DNA of 64,000 bases from Lentisphaeria bacterium (GTDB lineage: Bacteria; Verrucomicrobiota; Lentisphaeria; Victivallales; UBA1829), in assembly GCA_017615635.1 (NCBI GenBank), contig JAFZZR010000002.1, positions 1 through 64,000 of the forward strand, given 5' to 3'. Shown one piece after another: positions 46,254 through 55,353 of the stretch. The position numbers and the translations under genes were made by a program. Positions within the stretch are counted from its first letter, which is position 1. Every line of letters starts with the position of its first letter. The notes below the pieces were generated by a model that searched no databases, was not told where the DNA came from, and saw only the letters and a program-made list of their open reading frames with translations.

Positions 46254-49200
46254 CTATTTGCCGTACCGGATGACTTTCAGTTTCGTATCATCCGCGCCAT
46301 TGGCAATTCCGTCTGTGAAGGCCAGATAATACGGAGCGGCCACCTGCTCGGTCGGGAAGTCATTGTTGAAGACCACAAAACCAAACCGGACAGCCCTCCC
46401 GCCGATTGCGCTCCAAGGGACAGCCGCCTCGTAGAACGTGGTATCGCCCGAGCGCGTTACATTTGCCGGATACTCCTTGATGCCTCTGTCTTTCCCGAGA
46501 TATTTCACAAGCTGGATTTCCTGGGGAGTCAGCGCCAGACCGAAGCTGTTTTCCGATCTTGGTTTGCTGCTGCCGGGCCCTGTCAGGATTCCGCTTCCCG
46601 TTTCATGCGAAAGAACAAACTGGATGCTGTCGTCACGCCATATCCCGTATCCGGTATGCCGCTGCTGATGCACGGGATCATCCACCTTCACAGCCAGATA
46701 GAAATACTCGTCATCGTAGGCGGTCCAGAACTGAGCGGAAAGATTGTGCCCGTCAGGATTGAAGTTGGTGCGGAAATACCGCTTTTCCGGCTGCAGCGCT
46801 TCCGCTGGGCGTATGTTTTCCGGATATTTCAGCTCGCCCGAAGGAAGTCCTTCCAGCCATTTCCCGGAACCGTCGAACACGGGCTTTTCCCTGATCCGGG
46901 GGACGATGCAATAATCTTCCTTCACCATGGGGATCGCATAGTTTCGTCCGTCCTGCGCCAGAAGTCTGCCAGGACCGGCAACGTTTGCCGCGAATGTGTT
47001 TATCTTGCCCGGAAGAATCTTTACTTCGGTTTCCGGCTGACCGGGGAGCTGAAGCCATGCGGTCCTCGTTTCCGTTGCGTGACTAAAGATATATACATGA
47101 TTTTCATCGGCCGAACACTTGAACTCCGGTGTGCTGGCCGACACCGCTTTCTTCATCATTGCCGCGGCGTCTTCGGGAGGCATGTTCACCGTGATGTACA
47201 CGGGCGCCTGTCCGATGGTCAGATTTTTCAACGGAATCGAGCGCCCGTACATGTTGAGAGCCGAGGAGCCATCCGGGAAATCACAGACAAACGGCTGTTC
47301 CTTTGCAATATCCCAGAGCGTGATCAGCACGGAACCATCCGGTTTTTGGAACAGATAGCTGTAAATACTGCCTTTTTTCACCTCCGCCAGCGGCTTCGAG
47401 AAGGATAGTTCGGCGGCCGCCGCAGCATACATGGCTCCTCCCGGCAGCGGAACATGATACACATTTGCCAGCGGCAGGAGGCGGATCGGTTTCCAGCAGG
47501 TGGTCATGCAGCGCGCGTGATCCTGGAAGGCATCCGCTGTCTGCGGGATCCGTCCGGGCATGTGCAGTTCGAATCTGCTGACCGGCGCATATCGGGTAAT
47601 GATGATGGTCCGGGCGGTCAGGCAGGCTTGCTCCACGGCCAGACCCCGATCGAATCGGGCACCGTAATTGATCGCATACCCTGTCTCATCGTCCCGGATG
47701 ATTTTTCCCTTGCCCAGCAAAGCCGAAAGAGAGGACGCGTTTTTATAGAAATCCATCAGCTTGAGTTCGGGAATGGAGTACCCGCCCAGGCACAGATCCC
47801 AGTTTCCCGTATAGGCGTCAATGGCGTATATGTCGAAGTCGTTGACCAAATCGCCCATCACGATCCGTTCAACGGTATCCGTAAACTGCTGCTGATTGTT
47901 TCCGCCTGCTATGATGGTGATCTCCGGATCGACCGCTTTCAATGCACGGCTGACCATGCGCACACGCACCATCATGTTGAACATGGCTTCAGTCCAGGTC
48001 GCACACAGCATATTTGCCCTGCCTCCGTTCGCGTTGGAGGGGATTTCGCAGCTGATAACCCATTCCCGGACCCGATCCCGAGTCCGCTCGTGAATCAGTT
48101 TCACAAGATCCATCTGAAGCTTCAGTCTCTCATCGGTGACGAGAGGCCAGCCCGCTTTGAACTCTTCCGGGCTGCGGACCGAAGTGATAAAGAAACCGGG
48201 CACATAGTGGGTCAGCACGAAATCCGGGTCGTCCAAGAACGGCTTCTGGCTTTTCATGAACTGTTCGGCAAGCTCCTCCGCGCTCTTCCGAACCCTGTCT
48301 ACGATGCCCAGATTGGGTTCCCTCAAAACGATGGAGCCGACGCCGATCCGCTTGAGTCCGGGAATTAGGTCTGCATGAGCTCCGAATCCCATCTGAAAAA
48401 ATGGATCCAGTTTCTTCACCGGCACATTTACCACAAACGCACTCTGAACGGAATAGGCCTTTTCTCCATCCGCAAAAAACTCCGTGTCCAGGATATAGTA
48501 TCCGCATTCCTGTCCGGGGATCCGGATATTTTCCTCCATTTTTCGCCGAGGGATACGGCATATTTCCCGGCCGGACTCGTCCTTTACCACTGCTGCGAAT
48601 TCCAAATTCTTCGCCGCACTGTCCACCAGAATCCGGAACGTGATATCCTGCCCCGGATCGAAAAAACCGAGCACGCCTTCCGGAATCACTGCGGCTTGTT
48701 TGATCGATGGAAGGTACTGCTTCCGGAAGTGTTTTTCATCGGGCTGCACGGACTGCAATCTCGTGATTTTCAGCTCGTCAAACCAGACCGTGCCTGTTCC
48801 AGTCAGGATCAGTTCCAGCCGGATCCGGTTATCCGGAAGGCGGGCGGTGTCGATAATGCCCCGGGCCTGCCTCCAGTCAAAGGTGCCCGTGTCCGGCTGG
48901 TTGTTCCAGCTGGCGGTGATGCGTTCCCAATGGTTCCCCGCATTAAGCGCGAGCCTTGCTCCCAGATCGGGGCCGGACTGGATATCCTTTCCCTTTACGT
49001 AAAAAGACACATCGTATCGTGTATCCGGTTCCAGCACCAGCACCCGCGCAGCGGAAAGCCGGTTTTCTTCCCGGTTTTCCAGCCGGATTGACCGTTTTCC
49101 TGTTCTGATTTCCGTATCCGTTGTGATCTTCTTTCGATCGGAACATTGCCAGGAGGTCAAATTTTCATCAAAACCGAGATCCTCCGCCGTGACTGCCGAA

Positions 49201-49310
49201 ACGGCAAAAAGCATGGCGAGGAAAAGCATACCGGACTTCATGCCGGAAAAATATCCTGTTTTCACGGTCCGCACAATGCACCTTGTCTCGGGAACGAACA
49301 GTTTTTTCAT
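46254..49310 (-). CDS. secreted multidomain glycoside hydrolase-like protein with CBM9-type C-terminus
   Basis: A protein of about 1018 residues if started at the ATG at 49310, 27 bp after P8; the ATG at 49241 (MKSGMLFLAML) would give a tidier signal peptide. A CenC-like domain (about 45-205) and an Ig-like linker (about 220-330) precede a GH-A-type barrel (about 335-640) and beta domains (about 650-810). A CBM9/DOMON-like domain ends it (about 830-1015; YDDEYFYLAVKVDD, DDSIQFVLS). Glu422 (SCEIPSNANGG) and Glu542 (RDDETGY), 120 residues apart, fit acid/base and nucleophile. No GH family is named with confidence. Confidence 0.72.
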   Translation of the reverse strand: MKKLFVPETRCIVRTVKTGYFSGMKSGMLFLAMLFAVSAVTAEDLGFDENLTSWQCSDRKKITTDTEIRTGKRSIRLENREENRLSAARVLVLEPDTRYDVSFYVKGKDIQSGPDLGARLALNAGNHWERITASWNNQPDTGTFDWRQARGIIDTARLPDNRIRLELILTGTGTVWFDELKITRLQSVQPDEKHFRKQYLPSIKQAAVIPEGVLGFFDPGQDITFRILVDSAAKNLEFAAVVKDESGREICRIPRRKMEENIRIPGQECGYYILDTEFFADGEKAYSVQSAFVVNVPVKKLDPFFQMGFGAHADLIPGLKRIGVGSIVLREPNLGIVDRVRKSAEELAEQFMKSQKPFLDDPDFVLTHYVPGFFITSVRSPEEFKAGWPLVTDERLKLQMDLVKLIHERTRDRVREWVISCEIPSNANGGRANMLCATWTEAMFNMMVRVRMVSRALKAVDPEITIIAGGNNQQQFTDTVERIVMGDLVNDFDIYAIDAYTGNWDLCLGGYSIPELKLMDFYKNASSLSALLGKGKIIRDDETGYAINYGARFDRGLAVEQACLTARTIIITRYAPVSRFELHMPGRIPQTADAFQDHARCMTTCWKPIRLLPLANVYHVPLPGGAMYAAAAAELSFSKPLAEVKKGSIYSYLFQKPDGSVLITLWDIAKEQPFVCDFPDGSSALNMYGRSIPLKNLTIGQAPVYITVNMPPEDAAAMMKKAVSASTPEFKCSADENHVYIFSHATETRTAWLQLPGQPETEVKILPGKINTFAANVAGPGRLLAQDGRNYAIPMVKEDYCIVPRIREKPVFDGSGKWLEGLPSGELKYPENIRPAEALQPEKRYFRTNFNPDGHNLSAQFWTAYDDEYFYLAVKVDDPVHQQRHTGYGIWRDDSIQFVLSHETGSGILTGPGSSKPRSENSFGLALTPQEIQLVKYLGKDRGIKEYPANVTRSGDTTFYEAAVPWSAIGGRAVRFGFVVFNNDFPTEQVAAPYYLAFTDGIANGADDTKLKVIRYGK

Positions 49311-49336
49311 TTCTTCTTGCCTGGTCCCTGCGCAAA

Positions 49337-50026
49337 TTACGGCGCTGACGACACGGAGATCGATCCGCCTCCGGCAGTGAAGACTTTCGTGATTTCGTCC
49401 AGGGTGTTGCAATTCAGAAGGCGAAGGTCCATTCCGGGCTTGTATGCTTCCACGTGCCCGTCCTTCTGCAAATTATTTGCTTTACCGTTATGAGCCAGGG
49501 AAACGAGAGACGTGCCTTCTTCCTGCTTGATATAACACCACTGATTTCCATCTCTCGCTGAATTGGCGCAGTCGATCAGCAGAGCGAACGGATGAGGGTC
49601 GGAATTCGCGATTTTCGTTACTCTTTGGACGCCTACACCTGTCGACATCGCATAACTCCAAAAGAAATAGTGTCCGATTTTGTCTCCCGGAATGTCAGCG
49701 ACCTGATTTACAAGAGGCTTGTTCACGGGACAGCGATAGGTCGCCGGTTCCAGCGGCATAATACCCGCAGCATAAAGCTTGCCTGCCCACGGACGATTGT
49801 TTTGCGTCGTATCGATCTGGCCGTAATCCCGCTCATTGAAAAGACAGCCGTTGTAGGCGTCCATGTAGGCCTGAAGCGAGAAGAAGTTCTGGCGGAGATT
49901 GTTCATGCAGGTGATGGATTTCGCCATACTCTTGACCTTGCTTAAAGAGGGCAGGAGCATCCCTGCAAGGATGGCGATGATGGCGATCACGACGAGCAGT
50001 TCGATGAGCGTAAAAAATCTCTTCAT
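49337..50026 (-). CDS. prepilin-type H-x9-DG family protein (P8)
   Basis: A 229-residue pseudopilin, first gene of the operon from promoter copy C. AAGGAAAGG upstream supports the ATG at 50026 rather than 50059, giving a minimal MKRF leader with Phe before FTLIELL. It has an exact H-x9-DG motif (LAHNGKANNLQKDGHV). The large enzyme gene follows 26 bp downstream. Confidence 0.9.
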   Translation of the reverse strand: MKRFFTLIELLVVIAIIAILAGMLLPSLSKVKSMAKSITCMNNLRQNFFSLQAYMDAYNGCLFNERDYGQIDTTQNNRPWAGKLYAAGIMPLEPATYRCPVNKPLVNQVADIPGDKIGHYFFWSYAMSTGVGVQRVTKIANSDPHPFALLIDCANSARDGNQWCYIKQEEGTSLVSLAHNGKANNLQKDGHVEAYKPGMDLRLLNCNTLDEITKVFTAGGGSISVSSAP

Positions 50027-50085
50027 TATGGAATTCCTTTCCTTGATGAAATTGCACACGCGGAGTCTCTCTTTTTACACGCAGC

Positions 50086-50170
50086 AATATATCACGAATG
50101 AACCTGAAAAACAATCGTCTGTCCGGGCAAAAACATATAATATCGTATCGATTATATTCGATATCGTATC
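50086..50170 (-). promoter_or_regulatory. regulon promoter/operator, copy C
   Basis: Half-sites ATATCGTATC at 50140-50149 and 50161-50170. On the minus strand -35 TTGTTT (50114-50109), a 17-bp spacer and -10 TATATT (50091-50086), with the same 25-bp operator gap as copies A and B. Identity with copy B stops at about 50171, where the leader region of the divergent DUF362 gene begins. Confidence 0.75.
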
Positions 50171-50293
50171 ATCGGGGCGGGAGAAACTTTTTTTATGCGG
50201 GAGGACTTGATTTGCGGGGAAATCCGTATATGGTATCCGGAAAGGAAACAGGGAAACGGGAGCGTGAGCACGGCAACCGAAGGAGAAGGCGGA

Positions 50294-51415
50294 ATGCGCG
50301 AAGAACAGAAGAAAGCGAAGGTCTATTTCACAAATTTCCGGTCCACCGCGTACGGCGAGAGCATACCGGAAAAGATGGTGCGTCTGATCCGGAAGGCGGG
50401 GATCGAGACGCTCGATTTCAGGGATAAGTTCACGGCGATCAAGATGCACTTCGGGGAGGCGGGAAATATGGCGTATCTGCGTCCTCAGTACGCGCGGGCG
50501 CTGGCGGAGCTGATCCGGTCCCTGGGGGGCTTCCCATTCCTGACGGACTGCAATACGCTGTACGCGGGAAGCCGGAAAAACGCGCTGGAACATCTGGAGA
50601 CGGCGGAGCTGAACGGATTCAATGCGCTTTCCGCGGGCTGCCGGATCCTGATCGGCGACGGGCTCAAGGGAAATGACGAAGTGGAAGTGCCCGTGCCCAA
50701 CGGAGTGCACTGCCGCACTGCCAAGATCGGCCGGGCCGTCATGGATGCGGATATCCTGATCAGCCTGACCCATTTCAAAGGACACGAGAAAATGGGCATA
50801 GGCGGCGCCGTCAAAAACGTGGGGATGGGCTGCGGTTCCCGGGCGGGGAAGATGGAAATGCACAGCGACGGGAAGCCGATCCTGAATTCGGAGCGGTGCG
50901 TCGGATGCGGTCTCTGCCGGAAGCACTGCGCGCATGGCGCTCTTACGCTCAACGGCCGGAAAATGGAGATCGATCATGCCCGCTGCGCCGGATGCGGCAG
51001 CTGTATCAGCGTCTGTCCCCGGGACGCGCTGTCGCCGCGCTGGGGCCAAAGCAACCGTCTGCTGGACGAGAAAACGGCGGAATACGCGGCGGCGGTGCTG
51101 CAGGGACGTCCCCACTTCCATATCAGTTTCCTGTGCGATATTTCGCCGAACTGCGACTGTCACGGCGAAAACGATACGCCCATCCTGCCCGATATCGGCA
51201 TGGCGGCTTCATTCGATCCCGTGGCCCTGGACGCGGCCTCCGTGGATCTGTGCAACAAAACCGGACGTTTGCGCGGGACCTGGATGGATGAATGCGGGCA
51301 CGGGAAGGATATTTTCGACGACGCGCATCCGGATACACGCTGGCGCGATACGCTCGATCACGCGGTGCGGCTCGGCCTGGGGACTGACCGGTACGAACTG
51401 ATCACCATGGAGTAA
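50294..51415 (+). CDS. DUF362 protein with 2x[4Fe-4S] ferredoxin domain
   Basis: A 373-residue cytoplasmic protein. The DUF362 core (about 10-190) has the conserved ISLTHFKGHEKMGIGGAVKN segment. Two ferredoxin-type Cys clusters follow (about 195-260): CVGCGLCRKHC and CAGCGSCISVC, each with the usual downstream Cys-Pro or Cys-Ala context. DUF362 returns at the C-terminus (FDPVALDAASVDLCNK). Likely an electron-transfer or Fe-S redox protein; no substrate is known. GGAG-rich sequence before the ATG at 50294 argues against the start at 50195. It ends 14 bp before the CoA-disulfide-reductase-like gene, so the two are probably co-transcribed. Confidence 0.85.
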   Translation: MREEQKKAKVYFTNFRSTAYGESIPEKMVRLIRKAGIETLDFRDKFTAIKMHFGEAGNMAYLRPQYARALAELIRSLGGFPFLTDCNTLYAGSRKNALEHLETAELNGFNALSAGCRILIGDGLKGNDEVEVPVPNGVHCRTAKIGRAVMDADILISLTHFKGHEKMGIGGAVKNVGMGCGSRAGKMEMHSDGKPILNSERCVGCGLCRKHCAHGALTLNGRKMEIDHARCAGCGSCISVCPRDALSPRWGQSNRLLDEKTAEYAAAVLQGRPHFHISFLCDISPNCDCHGENDTPILPDIGMAASFDPVALDAASVDLCNKTGRLRGTWMDECGHGKDIFDDAHPDTRWRDTLDHAVRLGLGTDRYELITME

Positions 51416-51429
51416 AAAAGGGGAAGATC

Positions 51430-53043
51430 ATGAATTTTGTCATCATCGGGGGCGTGGCGGCGGGTGCGAGCGCGGCAGCGAGGCTGCGCCGACTGAACGA
51501 GTCCTGCCGGATCGTGCTGCTGGAAAAAGGCGAAAACATCTCCTACGCCAACTGCGGACTGCCGTATCATCTGGGCGGCGTGATCCCGGATCGCGATGAT
51601 CTGCTGGTCATGTCGCCCGAAAGATTCACCGCCTGGATGAACGTGGACGTGCTCACCCGGACCGAGGCTGTAGCCATCGACCGGGAAAAGAAGCTGGTAG
51701 TCCTCCGGACGCCGGACGGCATGAAGACTGAACCCTACGACAAACTTCTTCTGGCTACGGGAGCCACGCCCGCAGGAGCCGGAAAAACGGGGGAACGTCT
51801 TCTGCATCTCTGGACTCTGGCGGATATGGACAAGGTTTGTCTCCGGCTCAGGGATGCGAAGAAGGTCATTATTGCGGGGGCAGGCTTCATCGGACTGGAG
51901 ACGGCGGAGAATCTGCGGGAACGCGGGCTCGACGTCACGCTGATCCAGCGGGGCGGTCATGTGCTGCCCACACTGGACGGGGAAATGGCCGGAGTCCTGG
52001 CCGATGAGCTGAGGTCGCTGGGCGTCGATCTGCGCCTCGGCGTCACGGTGGACGGATTCGACGAGAGCGGGAACGGCATCTCGGTCCGGCTGAACAGCGG
52101 AGAAACCCTTCAGGCGGACTTCATGATCGAATGCATCGGGGTCCGGCCCAATACCTCCCTGGCCGAAAACGCAGGTCTGGCGCTGGGCCCGAAAGGCCAT
52201 ATTCTGGTGAACGAATTTCTGGAAACTTCCGATCCCGATATTTACGCGGCGGGCGACGCAATCGAGGTGAAGGATCCCATATTCGGCGGAAAAACCGCGG
52301 TGCCTCTCGCCGGTCCGGCCAACAAGCAGGGACGGATCGCAGCGGGCAATATGCTGGGCGGCCGCACGGCGTATCCGGGCAGTCTCGGGACCAGCGTCGT
52401 GAAGGTGGGCCGTCTGACCGCCGCCTCGGTGGGCTATACGGAGAAACGTCTTTCCGCCGCCGGAACGCCGTACCGGAAAATCTATCTTCATCCTTCCTCC
52501 GGAGCCTCGTATTATCCCGGAGCGGCCCGGCTTTCCATGAAGCTGATGTTCGGGGATGACGGAACGATCTACGGAGCGCAGATCACGGGTACGAAGGGCG
52601 TGGATAAACGGATCAATTCCATTGCGCAGGCCATGAAAAACGGATTGAAGGCGCCGGATCTGGGCACGCTGGAGCTGGCCTATGCGCCTCCTTTCAACTC
52701 GGCCAAGGATCCTGTCAACTTCGCCGGATTCATCGCGGAGAACGTCCTTTCCGGACTCAGCGACGTGGTTCATTCCGATTCGATCCCCGAAGACGTGCGG
52801 ATTTTGGATGTCCGCGAGCCCGAAGAGTTCGCATCGGGCGCGATCCCCGGTGCGGTCAACGTTCCTCTGGGACAGCTGCGGAGCCGTCTGGGCGAACTGG
52901 ACAAGGCAAAATTCACGGTCTGCTATTGTCAGGTGGGGCTTCGCGGCTACCTGGCGGAACGGATCCTCAAGCAGAACGGATTTCGTGCGGCCAATCTTTC
53001 CGGAGGCTGGACCACCTGGAAAATGTTCCATCCCGGGGGATGA
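51430..53043 (+). CDS. CoA-disulfide reductase-like flavoprotein fused to rhodanese
   Basis: A 537-residue protein. An FAD-binding GGVAAGASAAARLRR motif opens a pyridine-nucleotide-disulfide oxidoreductase (1-440). It has the single redox Cys42 in YANCGLPYHLGG typical of CoA-disulfide/persulfide reductases, plus the NAD(P)-binding IIAGAGFIGLETAENL segment. The C-terminal rhodanese domain (about 450-537) has active-site Cys500 in CQVGLRG. Such fusions reduce CoA-disulfides, polysulfide or persulfide in the cytoplasm, serving redox balance or sulfur handling. It sits after the DUF362 ferredoxin gene and converges on putP. Confidence 0.9.
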   Translation: MNFVIIGGVAAGASAAARLRRLNESCRIVLLEKGENISYANCGLPYHLGGVIPDRDDLLVMSPERFTAWMNVDVLTRTEAVAIDREKKLVVLRTPDGMKTEPYDKLLLATGATPAGAGKTGERLLHLWTLADMDKVCLRLRDAKKVIIAGAGFIGLETAENLRERGLDVTLIQRGGHVLPTLDGEMAGVLADELRSLGVDLRLGVTVDGFDESGNGISVRLNSGETLQADFMIECIGVRPNTSLAENAGLALGPKGHILVNEFLETSDPDIYAAGDAIEVKDPIFGGKTAVPLAGPANKQGRIAAGNMLGGRTAYPGSLGTSVVKVGRLTAASVGYTEKRLSAAGTPYRKIYLHPSSGASYYPGAARLSMKLMFGDDGTIYGAQITGTKGVDKRINSIAQAMKNGLKAPDLGTLELAYAPPFNSAKDPVNFAGFIAENVLSGLSDVVHSDSIPEDVRILDVREPEEFASGAIPGAVNVPLGQLRSRLGELDKAKFTVCYCQVGLRGYLAERILKQNGFRAANLSGGWTTWKMFHPGG

Positions 53044-53133
53044 GTTCAAAAGTCATGGTGCACAAGGCTTGGTCGTATGGTTATGATCATACGGCTGCCG
53101 GTGGAAAATGACTGATCGCCGAAAAACGTACCG

Positions 53134-54591
53134 TTATCTTGAGATCCTTCTCCGGAAGGCTTTGTCGTAGAGCCGGAGAACGTCGTCGGAAGGCATTCCC
53201 GAGGCCAGCGAGACCAGCAGCGCCACGAGGAACCCGATGATGAAGCCGGGCAGGAGTTCGTAGATCCCCCATTTGGCGCAGAACACGGACCAGAGAATGT
53301 CCGCCGCCGCGCCTCCGATAATGCCTGCCGCCGCCCCCGCGAATGTGAATCTCCGCCAGAAAAGGGAGAGCAGGATCACCGGTCCGAATGCCGCGCCGAA
53401 CACGCCCCATGCCTGGGAGACCAGTCCCATGATGGAGCCCGCCTCCGGATTGGCCGCCAGAACGAACGCCGCTCCGGCGATGATCAGCACCACGATCCGG
53501 CCCACCCACAGAAGTTCGCGGTCGCTTGCGCGGTTTTTCCGGAAAATCGGCTTGTACACGTCGCTGGCCAGGGCCGACGAGGCGGAAAGCAGCTGACTGT
53601 CCGCCGTGCTCATGGCGGCGGCCAGGATTGCCGAGAGCAGCAATCCCGAAAACGCGCCGGGGAAGATCATGCGCACCATCTGCAGGAAAACCAGTTCGTT
53701 GCTGTGGATGTCTTCCGAGTATCCCAGCTTCAGCCGCCCGATTATGCCGATCAGCGCCGCAAAAAGAAGGATCAGCACCGTCCAGGCGATCCCGATCTTC
53801 GCCGACTTCCGGAGCGTCCGCTGCGACGAGATGGACATGAACCGGATGATGATGTGAGGCATCCCGAAATAACCGAGCCCCCAGGCGAATCCGGAGACGA
53901 TCGACTTCCAGTCCGCGAACGGATCCCAGAAGTTCGCCGTTTCTATGGTCTGCGTCGAAGTATCCAGCATGAACAGCGCGAAGATCGGTGCGGCGAACAT
54001 GGCGGCCAGGATCAGCAGTCCCTGGAAGAAGTCCGTCCAGCAGACGGCCGAAAAGCCGCCCAGGAACGTGTAGCCTACGATGATCAGCACGGCCAGGATC
54101 ATCGCGTGAAATTCATTCATTCCAATCACTTTGTGGAAGAGAATCCCGCAGGCTTTGATGCTCGCCGCCGCATAGATCGTATAGGCAATGAAGAACACCG
54201 CCGCACAGAGCGTCTGAAGCCATTTCGACTTCGCCAGAAAACGGTTCGAGAGATACTGCGGGATCGTTATGGAATCGTTCGCCATCACGGAGAAATGACG
54301 CAGACGCGGCGCCTCGAAGATCCAGCTCGCCGTGTAGCCGAGCGCCAGTCCCGCCGCGATCCAGATCTCTCCGACTCCCGCCGCATAGACGGCGGTCGGC
54401 AGTCCCATCAGCACCCACGCGCTCATATCCGATGATCCGGCCGAAAGCGCCGCCACCCACGGCCCCATCTTCCGCTCTCCCAGGAAGAACGTCTTTTCTC
54501 CGCCGTGCCGGTCCCGGATAAAGAAAAAGATTCCGATTCCGACCATGAACACAAGATACACGATGAATACGATGATTTCCGCTGCCTTCAT
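53134..54591 (-). CDS. putP: sodium/proline symporter (SSS family)
   Basis: A 485-residue sodium:solute symporter with about 13 helices. The Na+-site features match PutP: LSAGSSDMSAWVLMGLPTAV in helix 2 and AAAMSTADSQLLSASSALA in helix 8. The FGMPHIIIRFMS and LGGFSAVCWTDFFQ motifs are also PutP-like. It imports proline with Na+. AGGAAAGG supports the ATG at 54591; the frame to 54681 overlaps the promoter. It has a strong own promoter and no proline dehydrogenase gene nearby. Confidence 0.9.
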   Translation of the reverse strand: MKAAEIIVFIVYLVFMVGIGIFFFIRDRHGGEKTFFLGERKMGPWVAALSAGSSDMSAWVLMGLPTAVYAAGVGEIWIAAGLALGYTASWIFEAPRLRHFSVMANDSITIPQYLSNRFLAKSKWLQTLCAAVFFIAYTIYAAASIKACGILFHKVIGMNEFHAMILAVLIIVGYTFLGGFSAVCWTDFFQGLLILAAMFAAPIFALFMLDTSTQTIETANFWDPFADWKSIVSGFAWGLGYFGMPHIIIRFMSISSQRTLRKSAKIGIAWTVLILLFAALIGIIGRLKLGYSEDIHSNELVFLQMVRMIFPGAFSGLLLSAILAAAMSTADSQLLSASSALASDVYKPIFRKNRASDRELLWVGRIVVLIIAGAAFVLAANPEAGSIMGLVSQAWGVFGAAFGPVILLSLFWRRFTFAGAAAGIIGGAAADILWSVFCAKWGIYELLPGFIIGFLVALLVSLASGMPSDDVLRLYDKAFRRRISR

Positions 54592-54677
54592 TCCGTCCGG
54601 CCTTTCCTGTAAGATCCTCTGCTGCTGATCATTCCTCTTTCCCGCACGGAGCTTGATCCGGCGGATTTTTATCCGGT

Positions 54678-54706
54678 ACAATAGAACCTCTTTCTTTTTT
54701 TGTCAA
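54678..54706 (-). promoter_or_regulatory. promoter for putP
   Basis: On the minus strand a consensus TTGACA (54706-54701), a 17-bp A-rich spacer and TATTGT (54683-54678). Confidence 0.7.
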
Positions 54707-54931
54707 CTCGGTTTCGTCTCCCGGCTGCCCGTTTCTGCTCATGGATCCTGTTTTTTGTTCCGCATCGACGGAAAAAATCCCGCAAACCACCGGACAAAAA
54801 GGCCGCAAATCACCGAATTGCGCTTTCTTTTGAGGCTTGCATACGGACTTTCCCGGCGGGCACGGTGATCGGCTATCGGTGATTCCGGCTGAGACGATGA
54901 AAAAATCTTGCTTTCTGTCCGCATTTCTTTC

Positions 54932-54959
54932 TTGAAAGTGGACGATTTTGTGCTATAAT
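54932..54959 (+). promoter_or_regulatory. promoter for the Pmp3-like gene
   Basis: TTGAAA (54932-54937), a 16-bp spacer and a perfect TATAAT (54954-54959). Confidence 0.75.
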
Positions 54960-55009
54960 CCGCGTAGACGCGATAAAACAAGCAACCGGAACAGGGGAGA
55001 AAAAGAATC

Positions 55010-55204
55010 ATGACACCATCGGAACTGATATTTCGCATCATACTGGCACTGCTTTTTCCGCCGCTGGGCATTATCGGACTGCCGAATGTCGGATGCGGCA
55101 CGCTTCTGCTGCTGTTGCTGCTGACCTGTCTGTTTTTCATCCCGGGGCAGATCGTGGCGATCATCCTGATCGCGCAGGAGTACAGCCGGAGTCAGCCGGG
55201 CTGA
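55010..55204 (+). CDS. Pmp3/YqaE-family (UPF0057) small membrane protein
   Basis: A 64-residue hydrophobic peptide with two transmembrane helices. The Pmp3 pattern is visible: IILALLFPPLGIIGL in helix 1, a Gly-rich turn, then LLLLLLTCLFFIPGQIVAII in helix 2 and a polar tail. Relatives are stress-induced proteolipids that affect membrane potential and salt tolerance. GGGGAGAAAAAG precedes the ATG. It has its own near-consensus promoter. Confidence 0.82.
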   Translation: MTPSELIFRIILALLFPPLGIIGLPNVGCGTLLLLLLLTCLFFIPGQIVAIILIAQEYSRSQPG

Positions 55205-55259
55205 CGAGCGTGCGGACGTCGTTCACCCCGTTTTTTCCGGGGATTTACGGGATCCGTGC

Positions 55260-55287
55260 TTGAAAATCCGGGGAGAACGGATAGAGT
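55260..55287 (+). promoter_or_regulatory. promoter for the desulfoferrodoxin gene
   Basis: TTGAAA (55260-55265), a 16-bp spacer and TAGAGT (55282-55287). A CCCCG / CGGGG hairpin with an internal T6 loop lies just upstream at 55226-55242. Confidence 0.45.
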
Positions 55288-55353
55288 ACGGGAGAGAGGC
55301 CCGGTCGAAGTCCGGCCGGGGAGACACAAATCAAAAAAAGGAGGGACTGGACC

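Larger units (their letters stand above)
54592..55009. other. 418-bp intergenic region between putP and the Pmp3-like gene
   Basis: It holds the divergent putP promoter (54678-54706) and the Pmp3-like gene promoter (54932-54959). The stretch between them (about 54710-54930) has a higher A+T content than the coding DNA. I see no gene, hairpin with T run, or repeat in it. Confidence 0.6.

Noticed and set aside
46140-50170. Regulon copies B and C lie exactly 4000 bp apart
   Set aside because: The intervening DNA is not repeated and the spacing to copy A differs, so the round number is a coincidence.
53074-53093. Inverted repeat CGTATG / CATACG between the CoA-disulfide reductase and putP genes
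   Set aside because: It has a 6-bp stem with an 8-nt loop and no T run on either strand; too weak to call a terminator.
55226-55242. CCCCG-T6-CGGGG hairpin after the Pmp3-like gene
   Set aside because: The T run is in the loop rather than after the stem, so it does not fit an intrinsic terminator.
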